DNA from: VFMC01 sp050248155 | GTDB lineage: Bacteria > Actinomycetota > Acidimicrobiia > Acidimicrobiales > Ilumatobacteraceae | Assembly (NCBI GenBank): GCA_050248155.1 | Contig: JBFWSW010000015.1 | Location: forward strand, 1 to 64,000 | DNA: 64,000 nucleotides | Direction of reading: 5' to 3' | In this document: piece by piece, positions 53,723-60,724 of the stretch | Layout: every line of letters starts with the position of its first letter | Position numbering within the stretch: the first letter of the stretch is position 1 | Program-made: the position numbers and the translations under genes | Notes under the pieces: model-generated | The model's input: the letters and a program-made list of their open reading frames with translations, nothing else | What the model was told of the DNA's origin: nothing | The model's database searches: none

Positions 53723-54717
53723 CCGCTCGCCGAGCGCTCGGCCTGGCCGCGGCGGCGTCGGCGCTGACGCTGACCGCGTGCGGCGACTCGCCGTCGATGA
53801 CCACCCCGCGCTCACCCGAAGCGCGCACGATCGCCCAGAACTGGTGGCTGCTCTTCTGGCTCGCCTTCGGCGTCTACATCATCGTCATGGGTCTCGTCGT
53901 CGCAGCGATGCTGCGACGGCGGCGTCTGCCCGAGGGCGAACGCCTCCGGCGGGTCGACAACCGGTTCATCGTGATCGGTGGCCTGATCGTCCCGGTCGTC
54001 ATCCTCGGCATCACCGCCGTCGAGACGGTGCGCGTCGCGAACAAGCTCGCGCCGGCTTCGGCCTCCGCCGATGCACCAGTGCAGATCCGTGTCGAGGGCG
54101 AGCGATGGTGGTGGCGCGTCGACTACCCGGACGAGGGCTTCGCAACGGCCAACGAGATCCATGTCCCCGTCGACCAGCCGGTCGACATCACGCTGGTGTC
54201 GGACAACGTGATCCACAGCCTCTGGATCCCCGAGCTGAACGGCAAGCAGGACATGATCCCCGGTCAAGTGAACCACCTGCGCTTCACCGCCGACACACCG
54301 GGCACCTACCTCGGGCGCTGCGCCGAGTTCTGCGGCATCCAGCACGCGCACATGGAGTTCGTCGTCGTCGTCGACTCGCTGGAGGACTACGAGGCTTGGC
54401 TCGACACGAATCGTGCCGACGCTGCTCCTCCTGCCGGTGACGAGGCACGGCAGGGCAAGGAGATCGTCGAGACGACGTCGTGCGCCGGTTGTCACTCGAT
54501 CCGCGGGACTGCGGCCGACGGCGACTTCGGACCGGACCTCACCCACGTCGGCAGCCGAACGAGGCTCGCCGCGGGAGCGATCGACAACACCCCCGACGGC
54601 ATGGCGCGCTGGCTCGACGAGACCCAGCACCTGAAGGAAGGGGCACTGATGCCGGAGATCGACCTCACCGACGATCAGGTCGCTGCGCTCGTCGCCTACC
54701 TCGAGGGGCTGCGATGA
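53719..54717 (+). CDS. ctaC: Cytochrome c oxidase subunit II with fused cytochrome c domain (caa3 type)
   Basis: A 332-residue lipoprotein-like subunit: signal with lipobox (LTLTAC), two membrane helices (WWLLFWLAFGVYIIVMGLVV, FIVIGGLIVPVVILGITAVE), and the CuA domain with ligands in GRCAEFCGIQHAHM and the electron-entry Trp-rich GERWWWRVDY. From about residue 245 follows a cytochrome c domain with CAGCHS and an axial Met in EGALMPEIDL. A heme c on subunit II defines caa3 oxidases. This is unexpected next to a diheme QcrC, which would normally make it redundant. GTG start overlaps qcrA. Confidence 0.94.
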   Translation: MTARRALGLAAAASALTLTACGDSPSMTTPRSPEARTIAQNWWLLFWLAFGVYIIVMGLVVAAMLRRRRLPEGERLRRVDNRFIVIGGLIVPVVILGITAVETVRVANKLAPASASADAPVQIRVEGERWWWRVDYPDEGFATANEIHVPVDQPVDITLVSDNVIHSLWIPELNGKQDMIPGQVNHLRFTADTPGTYLGRCAEFCGIQHAHMEFVVVVDSLEDYEAWLDTNRADAAPPAGDEARQGKEIVETTSCAGCHSIRGTAADGDFGPDLTHVGSRTRLAAGAIDNTPDGMARWLDETQHLKEGALMPEIDLTDDQVAALVAYLEGLR

Positions 54718-56636
54718 CGATCGAGACGCCGGTTCGCGACGCCGGGCCTCCCGAGGCCCCCGAACCCGAGCACGTGTGGGAGGACCGACCCGGCTGGCTC
54801 GGCTTCTTCACCACGGTCGACCACAAGAAGATCGGCATCCGCTACATCGTCACGGCGTTCACGTTCTTCTTCATCGCCGGGCTGATGGCACTCGTCATGC
54901 GCGCCCAGCTCGCCCAGCCGGACAGCGACGTCGTCTCGCCCGAGACCTTCAACCAGCTGTTCACCATGCACGGGACGCTGATGATCTTCCTGTTCAACAC
55001 GCCCGTGCTGTTCGGCTTCGGCAACTACATCATGCCGCTGCTGCTGGGTGCCCGCGACATGGCGTTCCCCCGCCTGAACGCGTTCGGCTACTGGGTCTTC
55101 CTCGGCTCGGGCATCTTCATGCTCGGAAGCTTCCTGTTCGGCAAGGCCCCCGACGGAGGCTGGTTCGCCTACGTGCCGCTCACGGACAAGGACTTCTCGC
55201 CCGGCCTCAACCTCGACTTCTGGGGGCTCGGCGTCATCTTCACGGGCATCTCGACGACGACCGGCGCGATCAACTTCATCGCGTCCGCGTTCAAGTTGCG
55301 CGCGCCCGGCATGACGGTGAACCGGATCCCGCTCGTCGTGTGGGCGTTCGTCTCGATGGCGTTCATGGTGATCTTCGCCGTGCCGTCGCTGACGGTGGCG
55401 GCCGCGCTGCTCGAGGCAGACCGCCTCTTCGGCACGGCGTTCTACCGACCGGGCGCAGGCGGCAACGTGCTCCTCTACCAGCACCTGTTCTGGTTCTGGG
55501 GACACCCCGAGGTCTACATCCTCTTCCTGCCGGCGACCGGCATGGTGACCACGATGATCACGGTGTTCTCGCGAAGACCGACCGCGGGCTATCTCTGGAT
55601 CGCCTCGTCCTTCGTCGGCATCGCGTTCATCTCCTTCGGCGTGTGGGTGCACCACATGTTCGCCACCGGCATGCCCACCCAGGCGACCGGGCTGTTCGCC
55701 GCAGCGAGCTTCATCGTCTCGGTCCCGAGCGGGATCATGTACATGGCGTGGATCGGCACCATGTGGGGCGGCCGCGTGCGCTTCACGGTGCCGATGCTGT
55801 TCGCGCTCGGCTTCCTCATCATCTTCCTGCTCGGTGGCATCACCGGGGTGATGGTCGCATCGCTCGGCTTCGACCTGCAGGTGCACGACACCTACTTCGT
55901 CGTCGCCCACTTCCACTACGTGCTCAACGGTGCCGTCGTCTTCCCGATCTTCGGCGCGCTCTACTTCTGGATCCCGAAGATGACCGGCCGCATGCTGAGC
56001 GAGCGGCTGGGCAAGTGGAGCTTCTGGACGATGCTCATCGGCTTCAACGTCACGTTCTTCCCGATGCACATCCTCGGTCAGCGCGGCATGGTGCGGCGCA
56101 TCTACACCTACCGCGAAGGCCTCGGATGGGACACGCTGAACATGGTCGTGAGCATCGGCTCGGTCGTGTTCGCCGTGGGCACCGGTCTCACCCTGCTGAA
56201 CATCGTCATCAGCCGCCGGAGGGGCGCGATCGCCGGACCGAACCCGTGGGATGCCGACACCCTCGAGTGGGCGACGTCGTCGCCACCACCCGAGTTCAAC
56301 TTCGAGGCCTCGCCGGTCGTGAACAGCCGGCACCCGCTGTGGGACCAGCAGCCGTTGCCCTACGCGCGCGACGTCGACCTGCAGCCAGAACGAGCCCAGG
56401 GCCCCCGCGGTGCCGTTCGCCACGAGATGGCCGTCACCACCGGCTTCGACGCGAAGGGCGACGGGCACCTCCCGGTGCCCGACGACTCGCCGGTCCCCGC
56501 CGTGGTCGGGCTCGGGCTCTTCATCCTGTTCGTCGGCGTGCTGCTCGTCGGCGCGGTGTTCTTCTGGAGCGGGGTGGTCGTCGGCGTCGGCGCGCTCACC
56601 GTGTGGGCATGGCGCACGGAGATGGACAAGCCATGA
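54714..56636 (+). CDS. ctaD: Cytochrome c oxidase subunit I
   Basis: A 640-residue catalytic subunit with 12 core membrane helices. Heme a ligand in FTMHGTLM, CuB His and the cross-linked Tyr in WGHPEVYIL, CuB pair in VWVHHMF, heme a3/a ligands in VVAHFHYVL. The Glu of HPEVY marks an A1-type oxidase. The D-channel entry reads ARDMAFPRLNAFGYW, with Ala where many have a second Asn. Residues from about 560 to 640 add a polar linker and two more helices (LFILFVGVLLVGAVFFWSGV), resembling a fused small subunit IV. ATGA overlaps on both sides. Confidence 0.95.
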   Translation: MTIETPVRDAGPPEAPEPEHVWEDRPGWLGFFTTVDHKKIGIRYIVTAFTFFFIAGLMALVMRAQLAQPDSDVVSPETFNQLFTMHGTLMIFLFNTPVLFGFGNYIMPLLLGARDMAFPRLNAFGYWVFLGSGIFMLGSFLFGKAPDGGWFAYVPLTDKDFSPGLNLDFWGLGVIFTGISTTTGAINFIASAFKLRAPGMTVNRIPLVVWAFVSMAFMVIFAVPSLTVAAALLEADRLFGTAFYRPGAGGNVLLYQHLFWFWGHPEVYILFLPATGMVTTMITVFSRRPTAGYLWIASSFVGIAFISFGVWVHHMFATGMPTQATGLFAAASFIVSVPSGIMYMAWIGTMWGGRVRFTVPMLFALGFLIIFLLGGITGVMVASLGFDLQVHDTYFVVAHFHYVLNGAVVFPIFGALYFWIPKMTGRMLSERLGKWSFWTMLIGFNVTFFPMHILGQRGMVRRIYTYREGLGWDTLNMVVSIGSVVFAVGTGLTLLNIVISRRRGAIAGPNPWDADTLEWATSSPPPEFNFEASPVVNSRHPLWDQQPLPYARDVDLQPERAQGPRGAVRHEMAVTTGFDAKGDGHLPVPDDSPVPAVVGLGLFILFVGVLLVGAVFFWSGVVVGVGALTVWAWRTEMDKP

Positions 56637-57232
56637 CCGTGCTCGACACCGCAGGCGTCGCGGTGCCCGCGACACGGCCGGGCAAGCCGATGGGCTGGTG
56701 GGGGGTCATGCTGACCATCGCGACCGAGGGCACGATCTTCGTCGCGCTGCTCGCGTCGTACTACTTCGTGCGCTCGGTCTCCGACGAGTGGCCGCAAGGC
56801 GGCATCGAGGCACCCCCGCTCACGCGCGTCAGCATCTTCACCGTCGTGCTGCTCGCCAGCAGCCTGCCTCTCTTCTACGGCGAGCACGCGATCAAGCGCG
56901 GCAACCGCCGCGGGCTCCAGATCGCCCTCGCCCTCAGTTGGCTGATGGGGTTCGCGTTCATGATCAACCAGGGCATCGAGTTCGCGGAACTGAAGTTCGG
57001 CGTCGACGACAACGCGTACGCATCACTGTTCATCGTCATCAGCGGTCTCCACGGGCTGCACGTCATCGTCGGTCTGCTGATCAGCATCATCGTCCAGATC
57101 AAGGCCGCCCGCGGATGGTTCGACTCCGAACGGCACGTGACCGTCACCGTGTTCTCCCTCTACTGGCACTTCGTCGACGTGGTGTGGATCTTCGTCTTCA
57201 CCACCCTGCACCTCTCACCGCACTTCCGATGA
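56633..57232 (+). CDS. ctaE: Cytochrome c oxidase subunit III
   Basis: A 199-residue subunit III with five membrane helices, the short form lacking the first two helices of mitochondrial COX3. Family blocks: GVMLTIATEGTIFVALLASY, GLHGLHVIVGLLISIIVQIK and YWHFVDVVWIFVFTTLHL. It stabilises the oxidase and proton uptake. Starts in an ATGA overlap with ctaD and ends in one with the next small gene. Confidence 0.94.
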   Translation: MTVLDTAGVAVPATRPGKPMGWWGVMLTIATEGTIFVALLASYYFVRSVSDEWPQGGIEAPPLTRVSIFTVVLLASSLPLFYGEHAIKRGNRRGLQIALALSWLMGFAFMINQGIEFAELKFGVDDNAYASLFIVISGLHGLHVIVGLLISIIVQIKAARGWFDSERHVTVTVFSLYWHFVDVVWIFVFTTLHLSPHFR

Positions 57233-57612
57233 CCGCGACCGCTGCCTCCACCCAACGGCACGACGAGCCCGGCCTCTTCGCGATCTGGTTCCCCATCATC
57301 GGTCCGCTCGCCGCGTGGGCCATCCATCTCGTCGGCGAGGCCGCACTGGTGCGCTCGGCGCAGACGCACTCGTGGGTGATCTGGGTGATGCACGGGCTGA
57401 GCGCGGTGCTCGCTGCTGTCGCGATCGCGGGCGGCGTCATCGGCTACCGGCTCGGGCGGCTGGGGCGTGAGGTCGAGGGTGGCGAGCGGTCGGGCACACC
57501 GGAAGGGCGAACTGCGTTCCTCGGCTGGCTCGGCCTGTACTCGGCCGCCTTCAACCTCGGCCTCATCCTCGCCGAGGAGGCGATCATCATCTGGGTGCAC
57601 GTGCATGCCTGA
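57229..57612 (+). CDS. Small membrane protein in the oxidase operon (unknown)
   Basis: A 127-residue protein with three hydrophobic helices (IWFPIIGPLAAWAIHLVGEA, WVMHGLSAVLAAVAIAGGVI, AFLGWLGLYSAAFNLGLILA) and a His-ending C-terminus (IIIWVHVHA). No family is recognised. It is locked between ctaE and ctaG by overlaps on both sides, so it is made with the oxidase and is probably an accessory subunit or an assembly factor. Conserved-looking His and Glu in the helices could bind heme or copper, which is speculative. Confidence 0.75.
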   Translation: MTATAASTQRHDEPGLFAIWFPIIGPLAAWAIHLVGEAALVRSAQTHSWVIWVMHGLSAVLAAVAIAGGVIGYRLGRLGREVEGGERSGTPEGRTAFLGWLGLYSAAFNLGLILAEEAIIIWVHVHA

Positions 57613-58324
57613 CACCCTCGTGACCGGCGTCGGGATCCCCCTCGCGCTCGTCGCCGCCGCAGCGGCGTACGGCTGGGCGGTGATCCGCCTCGAACGAGAC
57701 GGGCGTCTCGTCCTGCCTCTGCGCGCGACCACGTCGTTCGTCGCGGGCCTCATCGTCGTCGCGCTCGCGCTGCTGGGCCCGGTCGATGCCCGAGCGCACG
57801 ACCTGTTCGCATGGCACATGGTGCAACACCTGCTGCTCGTCTCGGTCGCTTCCCCCCTGCTGGCCATCGGGCAGCCCATCACCGTGACGCGAGCCGTGCT
57901 CGGGCGCCACGACGGTCGCGCCCCTCGAGCCGCGGGTCTGGTGGGTGTGGCGCTCGTGCAAGTGGGCGTGCTCATGGCGTGGCACATCCCGTGGCTGTAC
58001 GAGGAGGCGCTCACCCACGACCCGCTCCACGGCCTCGAGCACGTCACCCTGCTCGGAACGGCCTTCTTCCTGTGGTCACACCTCCTGCGCAGCGCAGGAG
58101 CGTGGCGAGGTGTCGCGCTGATCGTGCTGTTCCTCGCCGCCTTCCCGCCGATGGCGTACGGGGTCGGGCTGACGCTCGCCACCACGAGCTGGTACTCGTC
58201 GTACACGCTCGACGACCAGCAGATCGCAGGGGTGCTCATGTGGGCGTACGGCGGCGCAGCGGTCGTCGTCGGCGGCGTGGGCCTGTTCGCCAACTGGCTG
58301 GTGACCGCGGAGGCCGAACCATGA
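57605..58324 (+). CDS. ctaG: Cytochrome c oxidase assembly factor CtaG (caa3 type)
   Basis: A 239-residue membrane protein with about seven helices, of the caa3-oxidase assembly CtaG family (not the Cox11 type). His/Met-containing segments DLFAWHMVQHLLLVSVASPL and VLMAWHIPWLYEEAL may bind copper for insertion into the CuB site. ATG 57605 overlaps the previous gene by eight bases, and the stop overlaps the ATG of qcrB. Confidence 0.88.
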   Translation: MPDTLVTGVGIPLALVAAAAAYGWAVIRLERDGRLVLPLRATTSFVAGLIVVALALLGPVDARAHDLFAWHMVQHLLLVSVASPLLAIGQPITVTRAVLGRHDGRAPRAAGLVGVALVQVGVLMAWHIPWLYEEALTHDPLHGLEHVTLLGTAFFLWSHLLRSAGAWRGVALIVLFLAAFPPMAYGVGLTLATTSWYSSYTLDDQQIAGVLMWAYGGAAVVVGGVGLFANWLVTAEAEP

Positions 58325-59757
58325 TGCGCCGCATCGTCGAGTGGGGCAACCGCCGGCTCGGCGGCACCAGCTTCACGCGCAAGACCCTGAACAAGATCTT
58401 CCCCGATCACTGGTCGTTCATGCTCGGTGAGGTGGCCCTCTACTGCTTCATCGTGCTCGTCGGCACAGGGACCTACCTCTCGTTCCTCTTCCACCCCGGC
58501 ACGGAGGAGGTCGTGTACCACGGTAGGTACGCGCCTCTCGACGGGGTGAAGATGTCGCAGGCCTACCGCTCGACGATCGAGATGTCATTCGACGTCCGGA
58601 CCGGGTTGCTGATGCGACAGGTGCACCACTGGGCCGCGCTCGTCTTCATCTTCGCGATCGTGCTGCACATGTGCCGCGTGTACTTCACCGGCGCGTACCG
58701 CCGGCCTCGTGAGATCAACTGGGTCGTCGGCCTGACGATGCTCATCCTGGCGATCCTGAACGGCTTCACGGGCTACTCGATGCCGGACGACCTGCTGTCG
58801 GGAACCGGCCTTCGCATCGCCCACTCGATCCTCGTCTCGATTCCGTTCATCGGCCAGTGGCTCGCGTTCTTGATCTTCGGCGGCGAGTTCCCCGGCCCCG
58901 AGATCTCGACGCGGCTGTTCGTGTCGCACGTGCTGCTCGTCCCGGGTCTGCTCGTCGCGCTCCTCACCGCGCACCTCGCCATCGTCTGGCGGCAGAAGCA
59001 CACGCACTTCCCGGGGAAGGGGCGGCGGGACGACAACGTCGTCGGGTCGCGATTGTGGCCCACGTACATGGTCCGCTCGATCGGGCTGTTCCTCGTGGTC
59101 GCAGGGACGATGTTCGCACTGGGCGCGCTGCTGCAGATCAACCCGATCTGGCTCTACGGCCCGTACGATCCGGCAGCTGTCACCACCGCCGCGCAGCCCG
59201 ACTGGTACATGGGTTGGATCGAGGGCGCGCTCCGCCTCGCTCCGGTCATCCGATTGCACCTCTTCGGCTACCGCGTGCCGGAGGTGCTGATCCCTGCCGT
59301 CATCTTCCCGTCGCTGACGTTCCTCGGCCTGTACCTGTGGCCGGCGATCGACAAGCGGCTCACCAGGGACTACCGCGAGCATCACCTGTTGCAGCGACCG
59401 CGCGACCATCCCGTGCGCACGTCGTTCGGCGCCGCAGTGCTCGCGTTCTTCGTGGTGCTGTTCATCGGTGGGGGTCAGGACGTGATCGCCCAGCAGCTCG
59501 ACTGGCGCATCGAGGCGGTCACGTGGACGCTCCGGGCGATGCTGCTCGGCGTCCCGATCGTCACCGCCGCGATCGCGTACAAGCTGTGCCGAGACCTCCA
59601 GCGCGAGACCTCGCTCGAGGAGTTCGAGCAGTCCGGTGAACCGCCCCTCGGACCGACCGAGCTCCCCCACGGCGACGCGACGGTGTCGTCGGACGACGCG
59701 GCAGAGCCTCAGGTGGGGTACGAACGTTCGGCCGCTGCCGCAGGACCCGTGGAGTGA
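58321..59757 (+). CDS. qcrB: Cytochrome b subunit of the bc complex
   Basis: A 478-residue cytochrome b, fused form (cytochrome b6-like N-terminal and subunit IV-like C-terminal parts). Heme-ligating His pairs are in RQVHHWAALVFIFAIVLHMC and RLFVSHVLLVPGLLVALLTAH. The Qo-site motif is PDWY in AAQPDWYMGWIEG, the actinobacterial variant of PEWY. It is separated from qcrC and qcrA by the complex IV genes, although all are co-transcribed. ATG 58321 overlaps the ctaG stop; ATG 58324 is an alternative. Confidence 0.94.
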   Translation: MMRRIVEWGNRRLGGTSFTRKTLNKIFPDHWSFMLGEVALYCFIVLVGTGTYLSFLFHPGTEEVVYHGRYAPLDGVKMSQAYRSTIEMSFDVRTGLLMRQVHHWAALVFIFAIVLHMCRVYFTGAYRRPREINWVVGLTMLILAILNGFTGYSMPDDLLSGTGLRIAHSILVSIPFIGQWLAFLIFGGEFPGPEISTRLFVSHVLLVPGLLVALLTAHLAIVWRQKHTHFPGKGRRDDNVVGSRLWPTYMVRSIGLFLVVAGTMFALGALLQINPIWLYGPYDPAAVTTAAQPDWYMGWIEGALRLAPVIRLHLFGYRVPEVLIPAVIFPSLTFLGLYLWPAIDKRLTRDYREHHLLQRPRDHPVRTSFGAAVLAFFVVLFIGGGQDVIAQQLDWRIEAVTWTLRAMLLGVPIVTAAIAYKLCRDLQRETSLEEFEQSGEPPLGPTELPHGDATVSSDDAAEPQVGYERSAAAAGPVE

Positions 59758-59776
59758 GGCAAATCGGGGATCGACG

Positions 59777-60610
59777 TCACCCGAGCGCGTCGTGGGTGAT
59801 GATCGCGAGCGCGCCGGGCGGCTCGTGCAGCAGGTGGTCGGCGGTCGAGCCCAGCAATCGGCCACCGAGCGAACCCATGTCGCGGGTGCCGATGACGGTG
59901 AGATAGGCGCGCTCGTCGTGCGCGACCTCGCGCACCACCTCGTCTGGCTCACCCGGGGCCTCGACGATCGGGGCGTGGTCGGCGGCGGACTCGAGCCTCG
60001 CCATGGCTTCCTGCACGCCGTAGTTCCCGGCGTTGTCGAAGGTGTCATAGACGGGATCGGTGGCGTGCACCGACCCCACCGGCCGATGCAACGCCGACGC
60101 GAGCGACGCCGCCCAGTCGAGCGTCGCCCGGTTCGCCGTGGTCCCGTCGACGCCCACGACCACCGGAGCGCCGGCATCGAGCACCGCGGACGGCGGCACC
60201 ACGACCATCGGGCACGGCAGCTCGTGCGCGAGCTTGTGTGCGTCGCTCCCGAGCGCCCAGCCGGTGAAGCCCTCCTCGTCGTCCACGGCGAGGACGACGA
60301 GGTCGTCGACGCGAGCGCGAGCGGCCACCCCGTCGACGAAATCACCGTCGACCACCTCGACGTCCTCGCACGTCATCCCGCGCTCGGACAACCACGACGA
60401 CACGGCTCCTGCCGCATCGTCGACGAACTCCTGCAGATCCTCCGGCGCACGCTCGGCCGAGTCGCGCCCCAACGGCGTCACCACGGCGATGCCGACCTGC
60501 AGGTCGTCCGCGAACCGGCTCGCCCAACGTGCGGCGCGAGCACCGGCATCGTCGCGCTCGAGGGCCACGAGCACCCTCGATGGAAGTGGAATCGATGGTG
60601 TCTCCGACAT
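59777..60610 (-). CDS. Tandem universal stress protein (two UspA domains)
   Basis: A 277-residue protein made of two UspA-like domains. The first (SRVLVALERDDAGARAARWA) looks degenerate. The second (PVVVGVDGTTANRATLDWAA) ends with the ATP-binding pattern VIGTRDMGSLGGRLLGSTAD followed by HLLHEPPGALAII, so it may bind nucleotide. Mycobacterial tandem Usps respond to hypoxia and redox stress. Convergent with qcrB after 19 bases, and its promoter region faces the dehydrogenase gene. Confidence 0.87.
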   Translation of the reverse strand: MSETPSIPLPSRVLVALERDDAGARAARWASRFADDLQVGIAVVTPLGRDSAERAPEDLQEFVDDAAGAVSSWLSERGMTCEDVEVVDGDFVDGVAARARVDDLVVLAVDDEEGFTGWALGSDAHKLAHELPCPMVVVPPSAVLDAGAPVVVGVDGTTANRATLDWAASLASALHRPVGSVHATDPVYDTFDNAGNYGVQEAMARLESAADHAPIVEAPGEPDEVVREVAHDERAYLTVIGTRDMGSLGGRLLGSTADHLLHEPPGALAIITHDALG

Positions 60611-60724
60611 GACGCGCTCTTATCCGGTGCACGTCTGCCACAAACGCACCGTCCGGGCGATCCGTCACAGAGCTGACACACGCGACGTGATTCACACGTG
60701 CGCCGGCTGGAAAGGCGCAAGCAG

